Source of the DNA: Luteimonas huabeiensis HB2
GTDB taxonomy: Bacteria; Pseudomonadota; Gammaproteobacteria; Xanthomonadales; Xanthomonadaceae
Assembly: GCF_000559025.1 (NCBI RefSeq)
Contig: NZ_JAAN01000012.1
Span: forward strand, 1-64,000
Length of the DNA: 64,000 bases
Direction: 5' to 3'
The notes under the pieces are model-generated. The model worked only from the letters and a program-made list of their open reading frames with translations. It made no database searches and had not been told where the DNA came from. Position 1 is the stretch's first letter. Each line of letters begins with the position of its first letter. Position numbers and translations under genes: made by a program. Of this stretch, positions 28,521 through 36,857 are shown piece by piece.

Positions 28521-28549
28521 ATTTGAGGGAAGCGAAATCACGCTGTCAA
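28521..28549 (-). promoter_or_regulatory. Sigma-70 promoter of the minor pilin operon
   Basis: On the minus strand TTGACA (28549-28544) is followed after 17 bp by TCAAAT (28526-28521), giving a start near 28514 and a leader of about 60 nt before pilE. The -35 box lies only a few bases from where chromosomal sequence appears to end and the ICE begins. Confidence 0.7.
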
Positions 28550-28559
28550 TGTGATGGGA

Positions 28560-28855
28560 ATCAAAAAAGTTCTGGTGTCAAGTCTTTCGTGCAAATCACG
28601 CAAGGCTTGAAACCATATATGGGACAGTAGGTTAGCTCTTTTGGGGGCCGCATTGCAGGACTGCGGCTTGGTGGGCTAGGAGCCACATAAGAGCGTCGGT
28701 AGAGAAAGCCGCATCGCACTGTGTCGTGCTGGATTGCCGAGGAACGGCGAGCGTGCCGCACGATCATAGCCCAAGAGGCTGTTGATGGCATCCAGAATGA
28801 AGAACGCGCAGCCTGGGGCTGCGCGTTCAATGGATGCCGTTGGTATGCGACGCCA
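28560..28855. other. ICE end region, no gene seen
   Basis: The base composition drops and no coding frame has a recognisable product. This is the likely junction between chromosome (minor pilin promoter) and ICE. Only one end is in the window, so the att repeat cannot be defined. The stretch contains the hairpin at 28787-28838. Confidence 0.5.
28787..28838. repeat. Large stem-loop near the ICE end
   Basis: Inner arms GAACGCGCAGCC (28802-28813) and GGCTGCGCGTTC (28817-28828) are perfect, with a 3-nt loop. Outer arms GGCATCCA (28787-28794) and TGGATGCC (28831-28838) are also perfect. It could be a terminator or part of the ICE end. Confidence 0.7.
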
Positions 28856-29100
28856 TCATGTCGGCTTCCATGGCGCGCTCCGGGTCGCCGTGCCCTTCCT
28901 GAATCCCCGATCCCTCGCTATGAACGCCTCCAGCATGTGCGGGATCAACTTCTCGGCATCGACTGTTCGCCATGCGTTTGCGCGTGCAGCGCGGCGTAGC
29001 GGTCGAGGCCGGCTTTCAGGCTGACCGGACAGGCAAAGGTCATCTTGACGCTCTTGGTCTTGGGCACCGGCCCGAGCCGCAGCTTCTTGGTCGTGCTCAT
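28856..29100 (-). pseudogene. Frameshifted second copy of the DUF2274 gene
   Basis: This is a diverged duplicate of the intact DUF2274 gene at 33612-33857. It starts MSTTKKLRLGPVPKTKSVKM and reads well to HAQTHGE. A one-base deletion then forces a stop. In the next frame the homology resumes as EKLIPHMLEAFIARDRGFRKG to the matching end. The length is 245 versus 246 nt. About 25 bp of trbI-end homology (TTGAAGAACAGCGGCTGG) extends past its start. It marks the outer edge of the Hachiman insertion. Confidence 0.85.
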
Positions 29101-29311
29101 GCGAAGTTCCCCGATTGAAGAACAGCGGCTGGCAGGTAACTCAATATCTATGGATGATCGTGAAAGGACCATCGACGCGGGCCACTCTCCAGCTTGCATA
29201 ATGTTCGGAACTGCACGCCGCGCGCATACTTGGCAATCGAAGTCACAGTGTCTGTGTTAGCGGACTATGACCGCTATTCGACAGTGACTGATCGATCGGA
29301 GGGGGAACGCT

Positions 29312-30094
29312 GTGGAACTGTATGAGAGGTGGTGTGAGTCCACCAAAGAAAAGAATAAGCGTAAGTATTACTGGACCTATGTCGAGAAGGACGGCGGTCG
29401 CGACGATATCTGCGAGGATCTCGCTGAGACCATCCGCTCTCACTACGACCGACTCGAACGGATCGCCGACGACGTAGAGCGACTCGGATACAAGGTCGCC
29501 GCCAAGATTCTCAGCGAAGCGATGCCTCAGACAGACAAGGGACGCTCCGGCGACCTCGGCGAAATCCTTGCGACTGAGCTGGTGGAAGAAGAGATTGGCC
29601 TGCGCGTCCCTGTGCGCCGACTTCGCTACAAGGATGGTCGCAACATGGCCATGCGTGGCGATGACTTCATTGGCGCCGGCTACGGCGGTGATGATGAAAA
29701 GCTCTGGCTCCTGAAGGGCGAGGCAAAGAGCAACAAGAAGCTTGGCAAATCCACGGTCACCAGTGCCCGTAAGGTACTCGACCGCGACGATGGCCGCTGC
29801 ACACCAGACTCGCTGCTGTTCGTCGCCAATCGCCTGCTGGAGAGCAATGACCCCGACGACAACGCGCTGGGTCGCGATCTCCGCGACGAGGTGGGCCTCA
29901 AGTCCCTCCGTGCCGATCGCATTGACCACATGCTCTTCACCTTGTCGGGTAATGGCCCTCACGCCTCCCTGAAGGACGACCTCGACGCTGCTGGGACGAA
30001 CCGTGACCACTACGTCGTGAACATCCACGTCGAGGACCACCAAGACTTCATCGCAGCTATGTACCAGGAGGCGGAAGACCTTGGAGACGCCTGA
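29312..30094 (+). CDS. hamA: Hachiman defence protein HamA (DUF1837 nuclease)
   Basis: A 260-residue DUF1837 protein, the nuclease half of the Hachiman anti-phage system. The PD-(D/E)xK-type core is visible as Glu84 (GDLGEILATEL), Asp117/118 (MRGDDFIG) and GEAK (Glu137, Lys139). The spacing fits the family active site. In studied systems HamA is held by the helicase HamB and degrades DNA when released. The GTG start at 29312 has GGAGGGGG upstream. hamB starts inside the last codons (14-bp overlap), so the two are translationally coupled. Codon use and GC are lower than in the flanking trb genes, suggesting separate acquisition. Confidence 0.92.
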   Translation: MELYERWCESTKEKNKRKYYWTYVEKDGGRDDICEDLAETIRSHYDRLERIADDVERLGYKVAAKILSEAMPQTDKGRSGDLGEILATELVEEEIGLRVPVRRLRYKDGRNMAMRGDDFIGAGYGGDDEKLWLLKGEAKSNKKLGKSTVTSARKVLDRDDGRCTPDSLLFVANRLLESNDPDDNALGRDLRDEVGLKSLRADRIDHMLFTLSGNGPHASLKDDLDAAGTNRDHYVVNIHVEDHQDFIAAMYQEAEDLGDA

Positions 30095-33000
30095 CGAACT
30101 GACAGCCTACCTCACCGCCGCGACCGTCGATGGCATCCTTGGCCGCCTCCTCTATCGTGGTGCTGCTTGGTCGTTGATGCGAGAAGCGGGTGTGTTGCCG
30201 CAAAACGCACCGCCATTGGGTGAGACCATCGAAACTGACCTCGCCGAACATGGCTTCGCCCTACTTCGGGGCGCCATGGCGCTACGCGCAAAGACTGGCG
30301 CATCCGACCTGACGAACAGGGCTTTCGAGCGAGCCGCCAACGCCTTTGAGGCTCTAGTGAGAAATGGTAATCCTGAGTCGCCAGATCGGGGGTTTCGTCG
30401 CACGATTGCCGCTTCTGCTTATCACTTGGCTGGCTACTCGGCCGTGGCCTATTCTCTCTTCAACGAGGCATCAGAAGACCTAAACACCGCGCCGGGCGAA
30501 ACGGCGATCCGCCACCTGATCCTGCGCGACCTCGACAAGCTTCGCGGCTTTGTTCGCGAGTGGTTGGACGACGAGGCTCACGGTGATGAACAGATTGCCG
30601 AGGCGCTAGGGGGAGAAGAACCGGACATCGACGAGGTTCTGTCGGCCATCCTCAACACGACTATCTGCCGAGCCCTAGCACATTTTGACTTCGCGCTTGA
30701 AACGGGCGAGCCCGAGCCGATCGATAGCGCACGCACGTTGCTTGCCACTGCGATTAGCTTGGCAGACAACGCGGAAAATGTTCCGCTGTGGTGGATATCG
30801 AACCTTTGTCGCCATCTGATCGACGATCTTTGGTTGCATTCGTTGCATCAGAATCTGCCGACCGAACCGCCAGAGGGGACGGAGGAAAAATACCCGGACT
30901 TGCGCCGACTGTTCATCTCGTCGCTCTATGCCCGAAAAACTTCCGAAGTGGAGCTATGGCCATCGCAGCGCGAAGCGGCCCAGCGTTCAACGGACGTCAC
31001 CGACGACTTGGTCGTCGCCTTGCCGACCAGTGCTGGCAAAACGCGGGTTGCGGAGATTGCTGCGCTAATGACCTTGTCGTCAGAGCGACGGGTACTGATC
31101 GTCACGCCATTGCGCGCATTGTCCGCCCAGACGGAGCGTTCCTTCAGAAAGACCTTCGCGCCTCTCGGCTTCAGCGTTTCCTCGCTTTACGGCGCCAGCG
31201 GCCTTTCGGCTGGTGACGAAGACGCCCTGCGCACCCGCGAGATCATCATTGCAACGCCGGAAAAGCTCGATTTCGCGCTCAGAAGCGACCCGTCCCTGAT
31301 CGATGATGTTGGCCTAATCGTCCTCGACGAAGGTCACATGATCGGCCCGAGCGAGCGCGAAATCCGTTATGAAACGCTGGTGCAACGCTTGCTTCGCCGC
31401 GCGGATAAGGGCGAACGCCGGATCGTCTGTCTCTCCGCTATCTTGCCCAGCGGCGACGAACTTGACGATCTCACTGCATGGATTCGCTCTGACGAGCCAG
31501 GCGAGCCGGTGCGTTCCGACTGGCGCCCTACGCGGCAGCGGTTTGGCGCACTCACTTGGCGAGGAAAGGACGCTCTGCTTCGGCTCGACCTCGACGACGA
31601 TGGACCCTTCCTCGATAAATTCGTTGTGGAGAAGGCCGCCCTAGGGAGAGAGAAGAAGCCTTATCCGCGCAAGAACTCGCACCTCACCTTGTTCGCGGCG
31701 TGGGAGTTCGCGAACCAAGGTAAGCGGACCCTGATCTTCTCCACTCAGGCAAATTGGGTCGAGAGCTATGGCAAGCAGGTCGTGGACCTCTGCAAGCGCG
31801 GCTATCTGGATTCGTTGCTGGAGAACGAAGCGTCGATTGCGCGAGCTATGGAGGTCGGCAAGGAATGGCTGGGCGAGGACCATCCCGCCGTCGCCTGCCT
31901 GAAGGCGGGCGTCGCGATTCACCACGGCCGGCTGCCGAGCCCGTTCCTGCGCGAGTTGGAAGTCCTTCTGTCCGAGGGGGTGCTGAAGGTCATCGTCGCG
32001 TCGCCGACGCTGTCGCAGGGCCTCAACCTCAACGCTGCCGTGCTGTTGGTGCCAGCGTTGTATCGGGCGTCCGAGAAGATCAAAGGCGAGGAGTTTGCGA
32101 ATGTCGCCGGCCGCGCCGGGCGGGCCTTCGTGGACGTCGAGGGTCTCATCGTCCATGTCATGTTCGATAAGATCGATTGGCGGAGGAGGGAGTGGCGAAA
32201 GCTGGTCGCTTCCGCCAAGGCCCGAACGCTGAAGAGCGGCCTCATCCAGATCGTCGCCGAGATTCTTGATCGTCTGTCCCGCGAAGGTGTGTTAGATCGC
32301 GATGATGCCTGGGAATATCTCGCCAACGCCCGCGAAGCTTGGCGATCGCCCGAGGAAGAAGCTGCTGTTGCCGAACGCTTGGCTGCCGGTGCGGAATACG
32401 ATGCCGATGCCGATGGCGACGACGATGAAGGCGGCAGCGATGGAGAAGAAGATGCCATCGACGAGGAGCCGCTGTCGCAGCTCGTTGAACGCCTCGATGC
32501 AACCGTGTTCGGTCTGATCGAAGCCTTAGACGCTGATCGTGCTGATTTGCCGAAACTCTTGGACGAGGCGCTTAAAGGATCGCTGTGGGCGCGTCAGATC
32601 GCCCGCGAGAATGAGAACGTTGCGCCTTTGCACAAGAAGGTGTTTGAGGCGCGCGCGGACCTCATTTGGAGAACCACCACGGCGCAGGCGCGGCGCGGGC
32701 ACTTCGCAATGGGGGTTGGGCTTGAAGCCGGTCTCTCCATCGACGCCCTGGCCGATGAACTCGCCGAGATGCTCGACCGGGCCGACGACGCAGCATTGAG
32801 CGGTGATGTCGATGAACTCGCCGACGCCCTTGGCGGTCTAGGTGAGCGTCTGCTATTTATGCGACCCTTCATTCCCGACAAGGCGAATGCGCTGCCGGCG
32901 AACTGGAAGGCCATCCTGCGAAGCTGGGTATCCGGCGAAGATGTTGCCAAGATCGGAGCGCAGAACATGCGAGCGGTCGAAGAGGCTTTCACCTATCGCC

Positions 33001-33590
33001 TGGTTTGGGCGCTGGAAGCCGTCCGCACCCGCCGCATGTCCCTAGGATGGTTGCCGGACACAGTGGCGGGCGGTGCAGCGGCAGCGGTCGAAACCGGCGT
33101 CCCACGGTTCATGATGGCGATGCTGATTCGCGCTGGTCTGCCGTCGCGGCGCGCGGCGATGGCAGCCATTGAGGATGCAATGCCCGTCTTCGTCACACCG
33201 GCGGAGATGCGAGCCTGGCTTGAATCCGACGAGATTACGGCCTACACCGATGCCGGCAATTGGCCGACGCCCGATACTGCCGCGCTATGGGCGCGCTTCC
33301 GAACTGAGGCTCTCAGTGGCGGCATTCAGAAATGGTCGGTTGAACGCTACAAGCGTCTGCTCGACATTGAGGCCGTCCCGCCTGCTGGCCTCTATCGGAT
33401 CGTCACCGATGAGGGGGACGGACGGACTTGGCTGGCGACTCCTGACTACCAGCGGGTCGCCGCGTTCAAGAGGCCGGCGGTCGATCCTAAACCTAGCCTC
33501 TTTTCGGGTCAGCTTCCGGGTAATACGAGGCTCGTGGAAGCTTTGCGCGTCGGTCGCGGAAAACTGCTCTGGCCGCGTGCCAATGGGTGA
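30081..33590 (+). CDS. hamB: Hachiman defence helicase HamB
   Basis: A 1,169-residue superfamily 2 helicase of the Ski2-like type. Motif I is PTSAGKT (315-321), motif II is DEGH (416-419) and motif III is LSAIL (451-455). The second RecA domain has VAIHHGRLP (611-619), ASPTLSQGLNL (640-650) and VAGRAGRA (675-682). An acidic stretch (about 765-800) precedes a long helical C-terminal region. It starts with TTG 30081, preceded by AGGAGG, inside the hamA end. Its size and pairing with DUF1837 identify HamB, which is thought to sense damaged or single-strand DNA ends and release HamA. Confidence 0.93.
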   Translation: METPDELTAYLTAATVDGILGRLLYRGAAWSLMREAGVLPQNAPPLGETIETDLAEHGFALLRGAMALRAKTGASDLTNRAFERAANAFEALVRNGNPESPDRGFRRTIAASAYHLAGYSAVAYSLFNEASEDLNTAPGETAIRHLILRDLDKLRGFVREWLDDEAHGDEQIAEALGGEEPDIDEVLSAILNTTICRALAHFDFALETGEPEPIDSARTLLATAISLADNAENVPLWWISNLCRHLIDDLWLHSLHQNLPTEPPEGTEEKYPDLRRLFISSLYARKTSEVELWPSQREAAQRSTDVTDDLVVALPTSAGKTRVAEIAALMTLSSERRVLIVTPLRALSAQTERSFRKTFAPLGFSVSSLYGASGLSAGDEDALRTREIIIATPEKLDFALRSDPSLIDDVGLIVLDEGHMIGPSEREIRYETLVQRLLRRADKGERRIVCLSAILPSGDELDDLTAWIRSDEPGEPVRSDWRPTRQRFGALTWRGKDALLRLDLDDDGPFLDKFVVEKAALGREKKPYPRKNSHLTLFAAWEFANQGKRTLIFSTQANWVESYGKQVVDLCKRGYLDSLLENEASIARAMEVGKEWLGEDHPAVACLKAGVAIHHGRLPSPFLRELEVLLSEGVLKVIVASPTLSQGLNLNAAVLLVPALYRASEKIKGEEFANVAGRAGRAFVDVEGLIVHVMFDKIDWRRREWRKLVASAKARTLKSGLIQIVAEILDRLSREGVLDRDDAWEYLANAREAWRSPEEEAAVAERLAAGAEYDADADGDDDEGGSDGEEDAIDEEPLSQLVERLDATVFGLIEALDADRADLPKLLDEALKGSLWARQIARENENVAPLHKKVFEARADLIWRTTTAQARRGHFAMGVGLEAGLSIDALADELAEMLDRADDAALSGDVDELADALGGLGERLLFMRPFIPDKANALPANWKAILRSWVSGEDVAKIGAQNMRAVEEAFTYRLVWALEAVRTRRMSLGWLPDTVAGGAAAAVETGVPRFMMAMLIRAGLPSRRAAMAAIEDAMPVFVTPAEMRAWLESDEITAYTDAGNWPTPDTAALWARFRTEALSGGIQKWSVERYKRLLDIEAVPPAGLYRIVTDEGDGRTWLATPDYQRVAAFKRPAVDPKPSLFSGQLPGNTRLVEALRVGRGKLLWPRANG

Positions 33591-33611
33591 ATGGGCCATA
33601 GTCTCGCTTCG

Positions 33612-33857
33612 TCACGTGGGTTTCGGCGGTCCGGCTTTGGCCGTTCTTCCCTTTCTGAATCCCCGATCCCCCGCCATGAACGCCTCCAGCATGTGTGGGA
33701 TCAGCGTCATGGCATCTACCGCCTCGCCATACGCCTGCGCGTGCAGCGCGGCGTAGCGGTCGAGGTCGGCTTTCAGACTGGCCGGACAGGCGAAGGTCAG
33801 CTTGACGCTCTCGGTCTTGGGCAGTGGCCCGAGCCGCAGCTTTTTGGTCGTGCTCAT
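33612..33857 (-). CDS. DUF2274 protein following trbI
   Basis: An 81-residue basic protein of the DUF2274 family, which in Tn4371-like elements regularly follows trbI. The N-terminal MSTTKKLRLGPLPKTESVKL and the helical LDRYAALHAQAYGEAVDAM are family hallmarks. It may have a ribbon-helix-helix fold; function is unknown. The ATG overlaps the trbI stop (ATGA). Its stop lies 21 bp from the hamB stop, convergent. Confidence 0.85.
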   Translation of the reverse strand: MSTTKKLRLGPLPKTESVKLTFACPASLKADLDRYAALHAQAYGEAVDAMTLIPHMLEAFMAGDRGFRKGRTAKAGPPKPT

Positions 33858-35137
33858 TGCGAAGCCCCCCGGTTGAAGAACAGCGGCTGGTACGGCCGCA
33901 GCACAAGATCCCGGTTGACGATGATCCGCACCGGCAGGCCGGGCCGGCTGGTCAGCATGGGCTGGATGTTCATGTTGCGCCGGGTGATCTCCTGGCCGAC
34001 CTGATTGATGCTGTCCTGGGCGCTGTCGCGCCCGGCGATGACGATGCGGTTGCCGTCCTGGCGGTTCTCCGGCGCGGCCAGCTCGGCACCCACGCCCAGC
34101 AGCGTCGTCAGCACAGCGCCCGCGACGATGCGATCCCAATGCCAGTCCACGTCGTCTTCCAGGCCGGCGTAGCCGGCCGGGTCGGTGCCCACAAGGTTGT
34201 CGAGCGTCAGCGATGACGTGTCGGGCAGGATGACCCGGTTCCATACTACCTGCACGCGGCTCTGCCCGTAGCTGACTTGGCTGTTGTAACGCCCGAGGAT
34301 GCGCGATCCCTGCGGGATCAGCAGGAACTTGCCCGTGGCCGTGTCAAAGACCGGCTCCGTCACCGTGGCGATCACGTCGCCGGGCAAGTCCGACTTGATA
34401 CCTGTCACCAGCGCGCCGGCGATCACCGTGCCCGCCATCACCTGATAAGGCGATGCCGGCAGCGCCAGGTTGCCGGAATTGCGGGTTTCCGTAGAGCCGC
34501 CTTTCAGGAATGCCTCTTTCTGGTCTTGCCGGTTCTGCACGGCGGTCGGGTCGGCTGGCTGTGCAGCCACCGAGGCCGGCCCGGCAGCGAGTGGGTCGAA
34601 GGCCGCGAGCGCGCTGGCAGCGCCAGGCGCCCCCGGCGCCGCCTGCGCCACCGTGGCGGCGGCCTGGCCTTGGCCGCCCGAGCGGAAGAACACCGACGAA
34701 GCCGCCGCCGCATCAGCCTCCTTGCGCAAGGCATCCTCGGGATCGTGACCCGGCGGCGTATAGGCCGGCGTCACCGGCTGCTGCGAGTTCACGATGGCCG
34801 GGCCAAGATCGCCCGGTAGTGGCGGCCCCAGCTCGGGTGCGGCGGGCGGCAAGGCCGGCAGCTTCGAGTAATCGGTTGGCAGCGCGTCCAGCCCTTCGGA
34901 CTTCGACACGCGATCGACGTTGTAAAGCTCGGCCTGCTCGCCGGCTCCGCGCCGCTGTGGCTGCAATGACCAGATCGTGGCGCCGAGCACGGCGACCGAC
35001 AGGCTGCCGACGAGGATGGCCAGCGTGCGCCGGTTCAGGCGCGTGACCGGGCGCGGCTGGGCGCGCAGCGCCACCGCCTCGGGCGCGACCTTGCCCGCCT
35101 GCGGCGTGGCGAGGTCGGGGGTGTCGTCCTGGCTCAT
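33854..35137 (-). CDS. trbI: Conjugal transfer protein TrbI (VirB10-like)
   Basis: A 427-residue VirB10/TrbI scaffold that spans from inner to outer membrane in the type IV secretion channel. It has a short cytoplasmic N-terminus, one membrane helix (RTLAILVGSLSVAVLGATIW, about 47-66) and a Pro/Ala-rich periplasmic linker. The C-terminal beta-barrel domain is typified by YQVMAGTVIAGALVTGIKSDLPG, LIPQGSRILGRY and RVQVVWNRVILPD. Last trb gene of the operon, 2 bp after trbG. Confidence 0.96.
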   Translation of the reverse strand: MSQDDTPDLATPQAGKVAPEAVALRAQPRPVTRLNRRTLAILVGSLSVAVLGATIWSLQPQRRGAGEQAELYNVDRVSKSEGLDALPTDYSKLPALPPAAPELGPPLPGDLGPAIVNSQQPVTPAYTPPGHDPEDALRKEADAAAASSVFFRSGGQGQAAATVAQAAPGAPGAASALAAFDPLAAGPASVAAQPADPTAVQNRQDQKEAFLKGGSTETRNSGNLALPASPYQVMAGTVIAGALVTGIKSDLPGDVIATVTEPVFDTATGKFLLIPQGSRILGRYNSQVSYGQSRVQVVWNRVILPDTSSLTLDNLVGTDPAGYAGLEDDVDWHWDRIVAGAVLTTLLGVGAELAAPENRQDGNRIVIAGRDSAQDSINQVGQEITRRNMNIQPMLTSRPGLPVRIIVNRDLVLRPYQPLFFNRGASQ

Positions 35138-35139
35138 GG

Positions 35140-36144
35140 TCAGTTCCTCCGCGCAACGCCGTCCGTGCGCTCGATTCGCACCACGTCGCCCTTGTCGCCG
35201 CCCAGGCGCAGTTCGGCCGCGCCGAACAGCCGATCCACGATGTAGTACGGCGAGCGGAAGCGGTAGTTCACCAGTTGTCCATCGCCCTGCGCGCCGATGA
35301 CGAACAGGGGCGGCAGCTCGCCTTGCGCGATGCCCGCCGGAAACTGGATATAGACCTTCTCGCCGTCATCGAAAGCGCGCAGCGGCTTCCACGGCGGATT
35401 GCTGCCGCTGATCGCGTAGCGGAAGCGCAGGTTCTCCAGCGCCAGCCCGGTATCGACCGGCGCTGCGGCGCTGGCCGCCTGCGCCTGGCGCTGCAAGGCC
35501 AGCATCCGGTCGCGCGGGTACTCCCAGGACGCCGACGCCATCCACGTCTTTTCCGTCGAGGTCAGCTCCAGCAGATAGGTGCGGCGGCTGGTCGTGATGA
35601 CGAGATTGGTCTTGAGTCCCGAGCGGATCGGCTTGACCAGCACGTTCACGCGCAGGTCGGCGCCGCTGCCGCTGGACGTGTCGCCCACGATCCAGCGCAC
35701 GGTATCGCCGGCGGCCACCGTCACCAGTTCCTCGCCCGGCTGGAGCGAAATCACGGTCACGCGGCCCACGGCCGCATAGACCTGATAGAGCGCGCCATCG
35801 GTGAAGGGCCACACCTGAATCGCGTTGACGTAGCCCTCGCGCGTGGGCGCGACGCGGGCCTCGGCGTTGGCGCGCGAGACACGCACCTTCTCGTCGGCCG
35901 GTTCCGGCGTAGGTTTGGCGTCTTCGGCCTCGGGCACCGGCATCAACTGCGCCGGCATCGGCAGCACCTCGGGCACGGCCACCACCTCCACCGGCGCGGG
36001 CGGTTCGGGCAGCGGCTGGGCCTGCACCGGCTCATCGAGCGAGATGGTCGGCGGCGGCTTGCCTTGCGTGGCGCAGCCCGTGAACAAGACAGTCGAAGCC
36101 AGCAGGATCACCGGCAAGGCGGATTTACGGAAAAGTGCATTCAT
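35140..36144 (-). CDS. trbG: Conjugal transfer protein TrbG (VirB9-like)
   Basis: A 334-residue VirB9/TrbG outer-membrane complex protein. The N-terminus is a signal sequence ending VLFTGCATQG, so it is probably a lipoprotein with Cys23. The VirB9 core includes VYAAVGRVTVISLQPGE, the central R-rich strands (LVITTSRRTYLLEL) and FRYAISGSNPPWKPLRAFDDGEKVYIQFP. Start ATG 36144 overlaps the trbF stop. Confidence 0.95.
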   Translation of the reverse strand: MNALFRKSALPVILLASTVLFTGCATQGKPPPTISLDEPVQAQPLPEPPAPVEVVAVPEVLPMPAQLMPVPEAEDAKPTPEPADEKVRVSRANAEARVAPTREGYVNAIQVWPFTDGALYQVYAAVGRVTVISLQPGEELVTVAAGDTVRWIVGDTSSGSGADLRVNVLVKPIRSGLKTNLVITTSRRTYLLELTSTEKTWMASASWEYPRDRMLALQRQAQAASAAAPVDTGLALENLRFRYAISGSNPPWKPLRAFDDGEKVYIQFPAGIAQGELPPLFVIGAQGDGQLVNYRFRSPYYIVDRLFGAAELRLGGDKGDVVRIERTDGVARRN

Positions 36145-36845
36145 GGTTTGGCTCCTTCGGAAGAATCCAGCTCGCGGCTCCACGACAAGCCGTTGACGTA
36201 GATGCCCAGGGGGTTCTTGCGCAGGCGTTCTTCGGTGCGCGGCGGCTGGAGCACGATGGACACCACGGCCGTCCACCGCTCCAGGCCCGCCGCGGCGCCG
36301 TTGACGTAGCGGCGCTCCGTCCAGCGCACGTTGAAAGACGTGTCGCTTGCGCGCACGACGCTGGTGATCTGCACCGTCACCGACTCGCGACCGATACGAG
36401 CGAACGGGTCACTGGTGCGGGCGTAGTCGTTGAGCACGGCCGCGCCCTTGTCGGTCGTGTAGTCGTAGGCATCGAGCCAGTTCTGCCGCACGACGATCGG
36501 GTCGATGGACAGTGAGCGCACCAGCGTCACGAAACGCGCGATGTGGTGCGCCGTCTGCGCATCGTTGGGCCGGTACGGCGTGGCCGCTTCGCCCACGGCG
36601 CGCACCTGGCCTGCGTTGTCCACCTCCACCACGTAGGGCGTCACGATGGATTGCGCCGAGCGCCACACTAGGCCGCCGGCCATCAGCAGCGCGAGCGTCA
36701 GGCAGCCGAAGGCCATGAGGCGCCAGTTCTTCGCCTGCACGCGCGGCGAGCCGATGCGCTCGTCCCACACCTGGCCGGCAGCTTGGTACGGAGTGGCAGG
36801 CTGCGGCGTGTCGGCGTAGCGCACCTGCGGTCGCTTGAATCGCAT
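36141..36845 (-). CDS. trbF: Conjugal transfer protein TrbF (VirB8-like)
   Basis: A 234-residue VirB8/TrbF inner-membrane assembly factor. A cytoplasmic N-terminus contains YQAAGQVWDERIGS, and a membrane helix (LMAFGCLTLALLMAGGLVW, about 43-61) follows. The periplasmic NTF2-like domain has ARFVTLVRSLSIDP and SVTVQITSV. The ATGA overlap with trbG and a 12-bp gap from trbL place it in the trb operon. Confidence 0.95.
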   Translation of the reverse strand: MRFKRPQVRYADTPQPATPYQAAGQVWDERIGSPRVQAKNWRLMAFGCLTLALLMAGGLVWRSAQSIVTPYVVEVDNAGQVRAVGEAATPYRPNDAQTAHHIARFVTLVRSLSIDPIVVRQNWLDAYDYTTDKGAAVLNDYARTSDPFARIGRESVTVQITSVVRASDTSFNVRWTERRYVNGAAAGLERWTAVVSIVLQPPRTEERLRKNPLGIYVNGLSWSRELDSSEGAKP

Positions 36846-36857
36846 GGTCAGTTCTCC

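Noticed and set aside
28555..28575. A TTTTTTGAT-like stretch (minus strand) as the ICE attachment core
   Set aside because: It only partly resembles the T-rich core reported for Tn4371-like ICEs, and the second att copy is outside the window, so no direct repeat can be shown.
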